A stretch of DNA of 64,000 bases, taken from contig CAXXCL010000001.1 in the NCBI GenBank assembly GCA_963668615.2, positions 62,001 to 126,000 of the forward strand, written 5' to 3'. The notes under the pieces are model-generated. The model was given only the letters and a program-made list of their open reading frames with translations, did no database searches and was not told where the DNA came from. The stretch comes from JAAYPI01 sp963668615 (GTDB lineage Bacteria > Bacteroidota > Bacteroidia > Bacteroidales > Paludibacteraceae). Each line of letters begins with the position of its first letter. Positions within the stretch are counted from its first letter, which is position 1. Of this stretch, positions 46,623 through 56,075 are shown piece after piece. The translations under genes and the position numbers were made by a program.

Positions 46623-47348
46623 ATGAAAAGACTTTCTTGTTTTTTACTTCTGTTTGTCATCATTACAACAAGTTTGTATGCTCAGACAAATTATGAAACG
46701 ACAGATTCAATTCCAAAGGAAACACTTTTTGGAAAAGTTGAAAAATGGTACAAAACAAATACTAACTATTACACTATCACCGCATTAATGGCTGTAGAAA
46801 GCACTTTTGTTCCTTTCCCTTCGGAAATTATTATTCCTCCTGCAGCGTATATTGCCAGTGACCCAGAAAGTGACCTGAATATAGTTTTGATAGTTCTTTT
46901 TGGAACATTAGGAGCTATATTAGGAGCTACTATTAACTATACTCTTTCCATTTGGCTCGGCAGAAAAATTATTTATAAATTTGCGAACAGCAAGGTTGGA
47001 CACTTATTCTTTCTGAGTTCAGAGAAAATAAAGCATGCCGAAGATTACTTTAACAGAAACGGAAAAACATCTACGTTCATAGGAAGGCTTATCCCCGGAA
47101 TCAGGCATCTGGTTTCCATTCCGGCAGGTCTTGCTAAAATGAATTACCTTAATTTTGTCCTTTACACGGCATTAGGAGCCTGTATATGGAATATTATTCT
47201 AGCTCTTTTAGGCTACCTTGCTCATGGACAAAAAGAATTGATTGACCAATATAGTGGTGAAATATCCAATATCCTTCTGATATTAGGAGGCGTTTTTATC
47301 GTTTACCTGATTTTTAAGGCAATAAAAAAAAGAAATATAAAAAAATAA
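46623..47348 (+). CDS. DedA/VTT-family membrane protein
   Basis: 241 residues. The N-terminus looks like a signal or first helix (MKRLSCFLLLFVIITTSLY). The VTT domain has FPSEIIIPPAAYIA, the GAILGATINYTLSIWLG helix and GRLIPGIRHLVSIPAG. DedA proteins move phospholipids across the membrane, including undecaprenyl phosphate recycling. It starts 11 bases after the TPR gene and ends 12 bases before aroE. Confidence 0.88.
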   Translation: MKRLSCFLLLFVIITTSLYAQTNYETTDSIPKETLFGKVEKWYKTNTNYYTITALMAVESTFVPFPSEIIIPPAAYIASDPESDLNIVLIVLFGTLGAILGATINYTLSIWLGRKIIYKFANSKVGHLFFLSSEKIKHAEDYFNRNGKTSTFIGRLIPGIRHLVSIPAGLAKMNYLNFVLYTALGACIWNIILALLGYLAHGQKELIDQYSGEISNILLILGGVFIVYLIFKAIKKRNIKK

Positions 47349-47360
47349 CTTTCACGTATT

Positions 47361-48167
47361 ATGAAACTGTACGGAATCATAGGAAACCCTTTACGACATT
47401 CTTATTCAAAAGAATTCTTCAATGAAAAATTTGGAGAACAAAACATTGCTGCCAGTTATGAAAATTTTCTGCTTCCCGGCATAGACTCTTTAAAAGCGAT
47501 TCTGAAATGCAACCCGAATCTGCAAGGATTGAATGTAACTATTCCTTTCAAACAGGCTGTTTTCGGCTATTTAGATGAAGTTGACCCTATTGCTCAAGAA
47601 ATTGGGGCAGTAAACGTGATAAAAATTACCAATATTGACGGGAAACCCTATTTGAAAGGATTTAACACAGATTGGTATGGCTTTTCCGAATCCATATCTC
47701 CCTATCTTAAAAAATATCATACCGATGCACTGATTTTAGGTACTGGAGGAGCATCAAAAGCTGTTGCTTTTGCCTTGAAAAGATTAAATATTAACTCTAC
47801 ATTTGTATCTAGAGACAAAAACAAAGCTCTTACATACAACGAATTAACGGAAGAGATTGTCAAAAAGAACAAAATCATCATCAACACAACACCGGTGGGC
47901 ACATTTCCGAAGGTAAAGGAATGTCCTCCATTTCCCTACCAATATATTGACAGCAAACATTTGGTGTACGATTTGATTTACAATCCCATTCGTAGTCTCT
48001 TTTTACAACAATCGGAAACTAGAGGTGCTACGATCGTAAACGGATGGACAATGCTTGTTAATCAAGCTTTTGAATCATACAAAATATGGGAAGGAAAGCC
48101 TCTCCTCCCAAAATATTTGGAGAATGAGTTTCTCTCTTCTAAAGATAAAAGAGCTGATATGGAGTAA
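47361..48167 (+). CDS. aroE: Shikimate dehydrogenase (AroE)
   Basis: 268 residues, NADPH-dependent reduction of 3-dehydroshikimate. Substrate motif NPLRHSYSKEFFN, catalytic Lys64 in NVTIPFKQ and Asp104 in FNTDWYG are intact. The nucleotide fold is GTGGASKAVAFAL, and NTTPVGTFP and NGWTMLVNQAFES follow. The length fits the family. Third gene of the TPR-DedA-aroE group; a terminator follows. Confidence 0.94.
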   Translation: MKLYGIIGNPLRHSYSKEFFNEKFGEQNIAASYENFLLPGIDSLKAILKCNPNLQGLNVTIPFKQAVFGYLDEVDPIAQEIGAVNVIKITNIDGKPYLKGFNTDWYGFSESISPYLKKYHTDALILGTGGASKAVAFALKRLNINSTFVSRDKNKALTYNELTEEIVKKNKIIINTTPVGTFPKVKECPPFPYQYIDSKHLVYDLIYNPIRSLFLQQSETRGATIVNGWTMLVNQAFESYKIWEGKPLLPKYLENEFLSSKDKRADME

Positions 48168-48201
48168 TTTTTATGTTAAAAACATATTATTATTAGATTG
48201 T

Positions 48202-48238
48202 ACTGCACAAAAATCGTATTTTTGTGCAGTTTTTTTTT
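48202..48238 (+). terminator. Terminator after aroE, with a promoter-like box in its stem
   Basis: Perfect 13-bp stem (48202-48214 with 48218-48230) followed by eight T. Bases 48217-48224 read TATTTTTG, a -7 box just before fabI; TTG at 48198-48200 is 16 bases upstream. Confidence 0.85.
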
Positions 48239-48257
48239 AAAATCTAAAAAATGAAAT

Positions 48258-49115
48258 ATGGGAAATAACTTATTAAAAGGAAAAAGAGGAATTATTTTCG
48301 GAGCATTGAACGATATGTCTATTGCCTGGAAAGTTGCCGAACGAGCTGTAGAAGAGGGAGCTATTATCACATTATCAAATACCCCTTTGGCAGTTAGAAT
48401 GGGAACCACCAATGAATTGGGTGAAAAATTACATGCCGAAATTATTCCTGCTGATGCAACCAGTGTTGCCGATTTGGAAAATGTTTTTACTAAATCGATG
48501 GAAATCCTTGGTGGTAAAATAGATTTTGTTTTGCATTCTATCGGGATGTCTCCCAATGTAAGAAAAAAGCGTACATACGATGATTTGGATTACGATATGC
48601 TTGACACTACATTGGATATCTCAGCTATTTCCTTTCACAAAATGTTGCAAGTAGCGAAAAAAATGGATGCTATCAGCGAAGGAGGCTCTGTTGTTGCTCT
48701 AACATATATGGCTTCACAACGTACGATGTTCGGTTACAATGACATGGCTGATGCCAAAGCATTGTTGGAATCTATTGCACGCAGTTTCGGATATATTTAT
48801 GGTCGTGAAAAGAATGTGCGTATAAATACAATTTCTCAATCGCCGACACCCACTACTGCCGGAAATGGAGTAAAAGGTATAGACCATTTGATGGACTTTT
48901 CCAACCGCATGTCTCCACTTGGTAACGCCACTGCGGATGACTGTGCGAACTACTGTGTAGTGATGTTTAGCGATTTAACAAAAAAAGTTACTATGCAAAA
49001 TTTATTCCACGATGGAGGTTTCTCCAGTATGGGGATGAGTCTTCGTGCTATGGATCAATATAGCAAAAACTTAGGCGAATTCACAGATGAAAACGGTAAA
49101 ATCATTTATGGATAA
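48258..49115 (+). CDS. fabI: Enoyl-ACP reductase (FabI)
   Basis: 285 residues, NADH-dependent last step of fatty acid elongation. The cofactor motif is GIIFGALNDMSIAW, and the catalytic tyrosine and lysine lie in GYNDMADAKALLESIARSFG (Tyr, six residues, Lys). The SQSPTPTTAG stretch is the substrate-binding loop. Length is slightly above the typical 260 because of a short C-terminal extension (DQYSKNLGEFTDENGK), seen in Bacteroidota relatives as I recall. A terminator follows. Confidence 0.94.
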   Translation: MGNNLLKGKRGIIFGALNDMSIAWKVAERAVEEGAIITLSNTPLAVRMGTTNELGEKLHAEIIPADATSVADLENVFTKSMEILGGKIDFVLHSIGMSPNVRKKRTYDDLDYDMLDTTLDISAISFHKMLQVAKKMDAISEGGSVVALTYMASQRTMFGYNDMADAKALLESIARSFGYIYGREKNVRINTISQSPTPTTAGNGVKGIDHLMDFSNRMSPLGNATADDCANYCVVMFSDLTKKVTMQNLFHDGGFSSMGMSLRAMDQYSKNLGEFTDENGKIIYG

Positions 49116-49134
49116 AACCTCTTAACAAAAATTC

Positions 49135-49177
49135 AATCCCGATTCTTTTGAAAAAATCAATTAGAATCGGGATTTTT
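49135..49177 (+). terminator. Terminator after fabI
   Basis: Perfect 12-bp stem (49135-49146 with 49163-49174) ending in TTTTT. Confidence 0.85.
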
Positions 49178-49330
49178 ATTATTTATCGGATCTCCGCAAA
49201 AAATAAATACTTAAAAATCAAGACTTTCAACACAATAAAAAAAATACCTTTTCGTTTTATTGTTGCTTAAAAGTACGTTTTTTAGACAAAAAGAATTATT
49301 TTTACAGCCGACACCCTAACGTTATTTTCT

Positions 49331-50377
49331 ATGAAAAAAAGTGGATTTTTATTTCTAAGTCTGTTTGTATTATTTTTTAGTGCATGTACTACTGATGTTC
49401 CTAACGATCCTTCCGCAACGGAAACAAGTAGTGATATTGTGGAAGATCAAACTTTTGATAAAACTATTAATATTAGTTTTAGTGGAAATACAGCAACTAT
49501 TACTCCAGCTAAGGATGGAGTTTCGGTTACCAACAATGGTGCTGTAGTGATTGTGACCTCAACCATAAAAGGTGTGGAATATATACTTTCCGGCTCTACA
49601 GACAATGGTTCCTTAAAAATTTATAGCGATTACAAATTCAAACTTACGCTAAATAATGTAACACTCAATAGTACTGATGGTCCGGCTATTAATATACAAT
49701 CAAGTAAAAGTGCTTATATAGTACTTACGGATAATACTACCAATATCGTAGCTGATAGCAATACTTACCCGACTGATACATTAGAGGACAGAAAAGGGAC
49801 GATCTTCAGCGAAGGTCAATTAATATTTAGCGGGTCAGGATCCTTAAATATAACGGCAAAATATAAGCATGCTATCTGTAGTGATGATTATATTCACATA
49901 AGAAGTGGTAATATAACAATATCGGAAACCGTATCTGATGGATTACATTCACATGATTATATTTTAATTGACGGAGGAAATTTGTCCGTAACATCGTCCA
50001 ACGACGGCATTGAATGCACTGAGGGATATATTGTTATCAACAATGGAACAATTAACGTACATTCTGTGGATAAAGCGATTGTGGCATCTTTCGACACAAC
50101 AACCGTTACTGAATCAGTAATTGATCCATACATCACAATTAATGGAGGAACATTAACACTTGCCACTACAGGCACAAAAGCTCATGGAATAAGTAATGCC
50201 TCTAATATTACCATTAACAATGGAAATATTAGTATAACAACTTCCGGTTACAAATCTGACGGGATACATACTGATGGTACTGTCACTATCAATGGAGGAA
50301 CCTTACAAATTGATGCAAGAGATGATTGTATGAATGTGAGTCCGGTAATAAACTCAGGATATTATACTTGTTTGTAA
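49331..50377 (+). CDS. Lipoprotein of the Cthe_2159 carbohydrate-binding beta-helix family
   Basis: 348 residues. A type II signal peptide ends at Cys19 (VLFFSAC), so the protein is probably outer-membrane anchored. The rest consists of parallel beta-helix coils rich in Ser, Thr, Gly and Asn with signature turns (SADGPAINIQSSK-like: STDGPAINIQSSK, EGQLIFSGSGSL, HAICSDDYIHIRSG, DGIHTDGTVTINGGTL). This matches the Cthe_2159 family, whose founding member binds cellulose-type and acidic plant polysaccharides. It stands 150 bases before the two-gene modules that carry the same domain, so the cluster seems dedicated to surface carbohydrate binding. Family recognised by sequence pattern only. Confidence 0.85.
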   Translation: MKKSGFLFLSLFVLFFSACTTDVPNDPSATETSSDIVEDQTFDKTINISFSGNTATITPAKDGVSVTNNGAVVIVTSTIKGVEYILSGSTDNGSLKIYSDYKFKLTLNNVTLNSTDGPAINIQSSKSAYIVLTDNTTNIVADSNTYPTDTLEDRKGTIFSEGQLIFSGSGSLNITAKYKHAICSDDYIHIRSGNITISETVSDGLHSHDYILIDGGNLSVTSSNDGIECTEGYIVINNGTINVHSVDKAIVASFDTTTVTESVIDPYITINGGTLTLATTGTKAHGISNASNITINNGNISITTSGYKSDGIHTDGTVTINGGTLQIDARDDCMNVSPVINSGYYTCL

Positions 50378-50533
50378 GAAATACATTTTCTATACTTTTT
50401 GAATAATTTTTAATAAAAAGCTTCTTTAGTAAATATTTCTTTATATTATTGCATACCATACATAAAGCTGACAATTCTATTTCTTAGTTGAATATCTTGA
50501 TTTTTGTTTTTTAACCTTAACACCAAACAAACC

Positions 50534-51010
50534 ATGAATCAAAAACTAACCGGAATTGTTCTATTTTGTGGATTTTTAGCAGCGGTGGAAACCCATGCTG
50601 CGACGAGTCTTAACATAACATGGAACAATAGTTCTCAACAGACTATCGCCTTGAGTGCGATAGAGAAGCTCACATTCAGTGATACTGATGTGATTTTCAA
50701 CTACACAACGGGATTAACTGACAATTTTGTTGCAACAAACATGAGAAAAATTGCTTTCTCGGGTGATGTTGCTATCGGCGAAACAGGTGCTGATGAGTCG
50801 TTCGGTTTTTATCCAAATCCTGCCTCTAATTTTATTTACCTAACCGCATCTGTCAATTCTGAAACGGAAGTTTCGGTTTACAGCATAGATGGACGAATTG
50901 CTATGCAAGAAAAATTAGGGGATTCTTCATCCATTGATGTAAGTAGATTACAAAGTGGTTTTTATCTTCTTAAAGTAGGTAACAAAATCTTTAAATTCAG
51001 AAAACTATGA
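50534..51010 (+). CDS. Small T9SS-sorted protein, partner of the 969-residue beta-helix protein
   Basis: 158 residues. A signal peptide (MNQKLTGIVLFCGFLAAVETHA) is followed by about 65 residues with two short hydrophobic segments of the type seen in its partner (LSAIEKLTFSD and NMRKIAFSG). The last 80 residues (FGFYPNPASNFIYL to KIFKFRKL) are a type A T9SS sorting domain. Its stop overlaps the ATG of the next gene (ATGA). The paralogous gene at 54137 has the same length and ends in the same KIFKFRKL. Function beyond sorting is unknown. Confidence 0.75.
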   Translation: MNQKLTGIVLFCGFLAAVETHAATSLNITWNNSSQQTIALSAIEKLTFSDTDVIFNYTTGLTDNFVATNMRKIAFSGDVAIGETGADESFGFYPNPASNFIYLTASVNSETEVSVYSIDGRIAMQEKLGDSSSIDVSRLQSGFYLLKVGNKIFKFRKL

Positions 51011-53916
51011 AAAAGTCAATGTTGTTGACCATTTCATTAGTTAGCTGTTTGCTACTTTGGTCACAAATGAACGTTTATTTCCGCAAAACAGATGGTTCTA
51101 TCTTAAAAGTTTATTCTGCTTACATAGATAGTATCCGATCTTATAAGGCAAATGCTTCAGATGCTTACTATAGTACCTTGTCTATTTTTAAAAAGGATAA
51201 TTCCGTCGTTAATTTGACATTATCAGAAATAGACAGTATGTTTTTTGCACAAAATGACACTGTAAAAATAACCTATACAGGAAGCACTGTAACCGTCGAT
51301 AACCCACTGGCCTATAGCGGTGTATCGGTAAGTACGTCAGGACAAGATGTAACAGTAACTTCAAGTCCCGGTGAAAAAGAAGTTATCTACTTAGTAAGTG
51401 GAACAACTACCAATGGTATGTTGAAAATATATAGCGACTATAGATTACAACTGTTACTGAACAATGCGAACATTACTAATGCTGATGGTCCTGCTATTAA
51501 TATTCAATCTTCAAAAAGAATATCAGTAAACTTATTGGCCGGTACACAAAATACATTAACGGACGGTAGTTCTTATGCTACAAGTACAGAAGACCAAAAG
51601 GCTACTTTCTTTAGTGAGGGACAATTGGTATTTGACGGCACAGGTAGCCTCACAGTAAAAAGTAATAGTCAACATGGCATTTGCAGTGATGATTTTATCC
51701 AGATTACGAATGGAGTAATAACTGTTTCAGCTGCTGCAAAAGATGGCATACATGCTAACGATTATTTTAAAATGTACGGCGGCACACTGAATGTGACAGC
51801 GACGAGCGATGATATTGATTGTGAAGCCGGACACGTGCTTATTACCGGGGGGTCAATTACAACAACAAACGCCACTGCAGACACAAAAGGAATATCATGC
51901 GACAGTACGATGACAATTTCCGGTGGTACAATAAATATGACAGTAGGTGGTAACCAAGCAAAAGGATTAAAATCGAAACAAGCCATGACATTGAGTGGTG
52001 GTACAATTACCATCAATACTTCGGGTTTTGCAGTGCTTTCCGCTTCCGGATCCGGTTATGATCCATCTTATTGTACAGCAATAAAAGGAGGCTCTGATAT
52101 TACCATATCAGGGGCAAACATCACTATCAGAGGAACCGGAACCGGAGCGAAAGGAATCTCCGCAGATGGTAACTTGAGTATGACATCAGGAACTGTAGGG
52201 ATAACTACTACAGGTGCCGGAGCCACGTACACTAATACGTCAGGTGTAACGGATTCCTATGCGTCTTCCTGTTTTGAAGCAGACGGCAATATCAGTGTAT
52301 TGGGCGGATCACTAACAGCGACAACAGGTGGAACAGCTTCTAAGGGAATTTCAGCAGATGGCACATTAACGTTTGGAAGTTCCTCTAGTTCACCGACGGT
52401 AAACGTAACGAACACAGGAACAAAACTGTTGGTATCAGGAACTGCCAATTATACTACCGCCGTATATTCCGAACCGAAATGCATTAAAAGTGATGGAGCT
52501 TTGACCATTAACAACGGAACATTTACTTTATCAGCAAATCAGCAAGGTACAAATGTGATAGATTGTGATGATATCATGAATATTAGCGGTGGAACTATTG
52601 GAATTACCATGAGCGGAACTCAGACCAAAGGGCTAAAAGCTACCGGGAATATGAACCTAACAGGTGGAACAGTTACGATCACGGCATCAGGATCACTTGC
52701 TTTGGAAAATGTTGCCGCAGCAACCTATGATCCGTCCTATTGTACGGCCATAAAAGGAAGTAGTGTCATTAATATTGGCGGAAGTAACATTACTATTACA
52801 CACACAGGTGCTAGTGGTAAAGGAATTTCCGGAGATGGAAATATAAACATCACTAGTGGAACTGTAAAAATCACTACATCCGGCAATGGTTCAACCTATA
52901 CAAACTCGGGCAACACAAAAGATGCTTACAGTGCTGCTTGTATTACGACAGATGCTAATTTAAGCATTACCGGTGGTACAGTTACATGTTCAAGTTCCGG
53001 TACAGGAGGAAAAGGGCTTTCGGTAACAGGAACTGTAACAATAGGAAGTACAACATCCTCTCCAACCATAAGTTTAACCACTACGGGGACAAAATTCATA
53101 GTTTCAGGAACAGATTATTGTCACCCTAAAACAATAGTAAGCACAGGAGCTATTACTATCAATAACGGCACAAATACAATTTCATCCACAGATGATGGTA
53201 TCCATTCCGAGACTTCCATTACCATAAATGGTGGTAGTACGATTATATCCAATTCGGTAGAAGGAATTGAAAGTCTTCTTATTACCATGAATGCAGGCTA
53301 TGTAAACATTCTAGCTTCCGATGATGCTGTAAATGGAACTGCCGGAACAGTAAGTGGTGGTACAGAAAGCACCGATGCAAGTTACGTCTATATGAAAGGG
53401 GGAACATTGGTAGCAAGTGCTACAAATGGCGATGCAGTTGACTGTAACGGAAATTTCACCATGACAGGCGGTACACTATTGGCCTATGGCCCTGCTAACT
53501 CTACAAATGAAGATATTGATGTGAATGGAAATATTTTAATCAACGGAGGATTGTTCTTTGGGGCTTGCTACAATTCGAGTATGTTTGAAACAATAACATC
53601 TTCTTCAACACAAGTAGGAGTATGTCTCAAGTCATCAAGTCAATTAAGTACCGGGTCAAATTACTTCCATATTCAAAATGCCAGCGGTACTGATTTGGGA
53701 ACTTTTATGCCACCTCGGGGTGCTTATTATTACCACTTTTCTTCACCGAGTTTGGCAGCAAGTACAACATATACAGTCTACATAGGAGGATCGTATTCCA
53801 ATGCAACATCTTCCTTAGGTGGCTACTACACAGGTGGAACATATAGTAATACGAATGCAACAAAAAAGACATTCACAACAGGAACTTCAAAAATAACAAC
53901 GATAAGTAGTTTTTAG
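51007..53916 (+). CDS. Cthe_2159-type beta-helix protein with internal 222-residue duplication
   Basis: 969 residues. A signal peptide (MKKSMLLTISLVSCLLLW, cleaved near SQ) leads into about 60 residues with two IDS[I/M] repeats (AYIDSIRSYK, SEIDSMFF) shared with its small partner. The remainder is a long Ser/Thr/Gly parallel beta-helix of the Cthe_2159 family. A block at 51916 (ISGGTINM) recurs at 52582 (ISGGTIGI), exactly 666 bases later, so a 222-residue unit has been duplicated with divergence (GYDPSYCTAIKG vs TYDPSYCTAIKG). No T9SS domain is visible at the C-terminus (TTGTSKITTISSF). Its partner supplies the sorting domain. Confidence 0.82.
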   Translation: MKKSMLLTISLVSCLLLWSQMNVYFRKTDGSILKVYSAYIDSIRSYKANASDAYYSTLSIFKKDNSVVNLTLSEIDSMFFAQNDTVKITYTGSTVTVDNPLAYSGVSVSTSGQDVTVTSSPGEKEVIYLVSGTTTNGMLKIYSDYRLQLLLNNANITNADGPAINIQSSKRISVNLLAGTQNTLTDGSSYATSTEDQKATFFSEGQLVFDGTGSLTVKSNSQHGICSDDFIQITNGVITVSAAAKDGIHANDYFKMYGGTLNVTATSDDIDCEAGHVLITGGSITTTNATADTKGISCDSTMTISGGTINMTVGGNQAKGLKSKQAMTLSGGTITINTSGFAVLSASGSGYDPSYCTAIKGGSDITISGANITIRGTGTGAKGISADGNLSMTSGTVGITTTGAGATYTNTSGVTDSYASSCFEADGNISVLGGSLTATTGGTASKGISADGTLTFGSSSSSPTVNVTNTGTKLLVSGTANYTTAVYSEPKCIKSDGALTINNGTFTLSANQQGTNVIDCDDIMNISGGTIGITMSGTQTKGLKATGNMNLTGGTVTITASGSLALENVAAATYDPSYCTAIKGSSVINIGGSNITITHTGASGKGISGDGNINITSGTVKITTSGNGSTYTNSGNTKDAYSAACITTDANLSITGGTVTCSSSGTGGKGLSVTGTVTIGSTTSSPTISLTTTGTKFIVSGTDYCHPKTIVSTGAITINNGTNTISSTDDGIHSETSITINGGSTIISNSVEGIESLLITMNAGYVNILASDDAVNGTAGTVSGGTESTDASYVYMKGGTLVASATNGDAVDCNGNFTMTGGTLLAYGPANSTNEDIDVNGNILINGGLFFGACYNSSMFETITSSSTQVGVCLKSSSQLSTGSNYFHIQNASGTDLGTFMPPRGAYYYHFSSPSLAASTTYTVYIGGSYSNATSSLGGYYTGGTYSNTNATKKTFTTGTSKITTISSF

Positions 53917-53941
53917 GAGAAAATAAGCCCATGACTTTTGC

Positions 53942-53979
53942 AAAAGGATTCGACGATTTTATATTGCTCGAATCCTTTT
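53942..53979 (+). terminator. Terminator after the first two-gene module
   Basis: Perfect 12-bp stem (53942-53953 with 53968-53979) in an A/T flank, ending in TTTTTTAT. Confidence 0.85.
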
Positions 53980-54136
53980 TTATATTTTTTAGGAATTTAT
54001 CTTAATTATTATTATTTTTGTAGATGTGAGTTTCTTAGTGTCAACAACAAGAAAGACTTTGTATGAAAACTTTGGCGACTGAGACGGGAAAGTTCCAAGT
54101 GTGAAACACAAAAGTATAACCTTTAATCTAATAAAT

Positions 54137-54613
54137 ATGAAAAAAAAATTTACTCTATTGCTACTGCTTGCTCTAGGATGGACAGGTATGTACGCATCAA
54201 CAAAACTAATCACAAAGTTAAATAACAATTCGTCTTTCGACGAAAACTTATCAGACATCAGAAAATGGACTTTCACTACCAATAATGAAATAAATTTTAT
54301 TGGTAGCAACAATTCAGCTATATATACAGCAGCCGTAACAGACATTGATATAATGCATTTTGAAGGAGTTGCAACAAATTTACAAACTACCACAAGCAGT
54401 GAATTATTTTTCTATCCCAACCCGGCTACAGACTATATCTATTTAAAGAATCTAGGTAATGAAATGGCTTCTTTAGCCATTTATCGAATTGATGGAGTGA
54501 AAATGATGAGCGAAACACAATCGACCAATGAAGCCATCAACATCAGTTCTTTTCCTAGCGGTTTTTACCTACTAAAAGTTAATAACAAAATCTTTAAATT
54601 TAGAAAACTATGA
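54137..54613 (+). CDS. Small T9SS-sorted protein, partner of the 408-residue beta-helix protein
   Basis: 158 residues, same length as its paralogue at 50534. The signal peptide is MKKKFTLLLLLALGWTGMYA. The middle has the same repeated hydrophobic pattern (LSDIRKWTF, VTDIDIMHF). The C-terminal T9SS sorting domain begins FFYPNPATDYIYL and ends KIFKFRKL. The longer frame to 54101 has no signal-like start, so I used ATG 54137. It overlaps the next gene by four bases (ATGA). Confidence 0.75.
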   Translation: MKKKFTLLLLLALGWTGMYASTKLITKLNNNSSFDENLSDIRKWTFTTNNEINFIGSNNSAIYTAAVTDIDIMHFEGVATNLQTTTSSELFFYPNPATDYIYLKNLGNEMASLAIYRIDGVKMMSETQSTNEAINISSFPSGFYLLKVNNKIFKFRKL

Positions 54614-55836
54614 AAAAAGTAATCCTACTCTTGATATTTTGCTTGTCCAGCATAATGATATTTTCGCAAATGAGTATGTATATTCAAAAATCAACGGAAT
54701 TAATAAAATTTCCTTTGGTAGACATGGACAGCGTTACCTTTACCGGATCAGCCGGTGTTTACAGCAGTTTGCAAGTTCACAAAGTGAATACTACAACGGT
54801 TAATGCGACTTTAGCTGATATTGACAGCATTTATTTTCAAGATGAGGACGTCATCAACGAAGATGAATTTGTAAATAAAGTTTACATTGCATATAACGGA
54901 ACTACTGCAACGATTACTAATCCATTTGAGGGTGCAGGCATAGATATAGTTCAAACCGGAGCCTATCTTGTAGTGTCTTCGACTATAGAGGGAGTTGAAT
55001 ATATTGTATCGGGCACTACCAGCAATGGATCGCTGAAAATGTATAGTGATTATAAGTTGAAACTGACATTGAATGGAACAAATATAACTAGTGCTGATGG
55101 TCCTGCCATCAACATTCAATGTGGTAAACGTATTTATGTTAACTTGCCAAGCGGAAAAAGCAACACACTAACAGATAGTAATAACTATACCGTATCTTTA
55201 GGTAGTACAGAAGACGCAAAAGGATGTTTTTTTAGTGAAGGTCAATTAATCTTTAGTGGGTCCGGAAGCTTATACGTCAATGCCAACCACAAAAATGCCA
55301 TTCGAAGCGATGATTATATCCGTGTTATAGATGGAAAAATCACGGTAAACAAAGCTGTCGAAGATGGAATTAGTGCTAACGGGTCGGTTATCTTTGATGG
55401 AGGAGAAACAAACGTTACCGTCGGAGCCGATGGAATCAAGTGCAGTAAAGGATACATTATAATTAATGATGGAACTATTTCTATAAATTCAGAAGATGAA
55501 GGAATAGTGGCATCATATGATCCTTCTACAGAAACAACTCCTGACTATACTATAATACCATACATCACAATTAACGGAGGTACTATTAATATTAACACAA
55601 CCTACCCTGCGGGCACTGCCGCTGCTGATCAAAAAGCTCATGGAATAAAGACCATAAGTAATGTAACTTTTAATGGAGGAACAACTGTTATTGTCACTAC
55701 AGGACATAAATCTGATGGAATAAACATTGATGGAATACTAACTCTTAAAGGAGGGTCTATAATGATTCAAGCCGGTGATGATTGTGCAAAATATGGAAGT
55801 TTAATTGATGCCGGTAATATATTGACTTGCTTATAG
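54610..55836 (+). CDS. Cthe_2159-type beta-helix protein (short)
   Basis: 408 residues: signal peptide (MKKVILLLIFCLSSIMIFS), then about 80 residues with the IDSI repeats (MDSVTF, ADIDSIYF) as in its 969-residue relative, then the Cthe_2159 beta-helix (NGTTATITNPFEGAG, SSADGPAINIQCG-type turns, ADGIKCSKGYIIIND, GDDCAKYG at the end). No sorting domain. Paralogous to the 348- and 969-residue proteins of the cluster and produced with a small T9SS-sorted partner. Confidence 0.82.
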   Translation: MKKVILLLIFCLSSIMIFSQMSMYIQKSTELIKFPLVDMDSVTFTGSAGVYSSLQVHKVNTTTVNATLADIDSIYFQDEDVINEDEFVNKVYIAYNGTTATITNPFEGAGIDIVQTGAYLVVSSTIEGVEYIVSGTTSNGSLKMYSDYKLKLTLNGTNITSADGPAINIQCGKRIYVNLPSGKSNTLTDSNNYTVSLGSTEDAKGCFFSEGQLIFSGSGSLYVNANHKNAIRSDDYIRVIDGKITVNKAVEDGISANGSVIFDGGETNVTVGADGIKCSKGYIIINDGTISINSEDEGIVASYDPSTETTPDYTIIPYITINGGTININTTYPAGTAAADQKAHGIKTISNVTFNGGTTVIVTTGHKSDGINIDGILTLKGGSIMIQAGDDCAKYGSLIDAGNILTCL

Positions 55837-55860
55837 AAAAACTTTATTTTTATATTTTCT

Positions 55861-55893
55861 AAAGGCTACTTCAATTGGGAGTAGCCTTTTTTT
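55861..55893 (+). terminator. Terminator after the second two-gene module
   Basis: Perfect 10-bp stem (55861-55870 with 55880-55889) followed by TTTT. Confidence 0.85.
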
Positions 55894-55955
55894 GTTTATA
55901 ATATTGGACAAACAAAAAATATATTAAAAAATGAACACTTAATATGAAAATTTCT

Positions 55956-55963
55956 TAATTTTG
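55956..55963 (+). promoter_or_regulatory. -7 box upstream of the giant CotH gene
   Basis: TAATTTTG fits TAnnTTTG, about 110 bases before the ATG. A short hairpin (ATGCTTT/AAAGCAT) follows. No -33 box at the right spacing. Confidence 0.3.
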
Positions 55964-56075
55964 TGTTTTATGCTTTTATAAAGCATGTTCATACTTTCTT
56001 TCTTCTTAAACCGTTTTCGGGGAGGTTGTGTGAAATATTTTTGCTTATTGACAAAAACCTTAACTTGATATACTC

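Noticed and set aside
48217..48224. Stand-alone fabI promoter
   Set aside because: The TATTTTTG box lies inside the aroE terminator stem and its TTG is only 16 bases upstream, so it is recorded as an overlap rather than a confident promoter.
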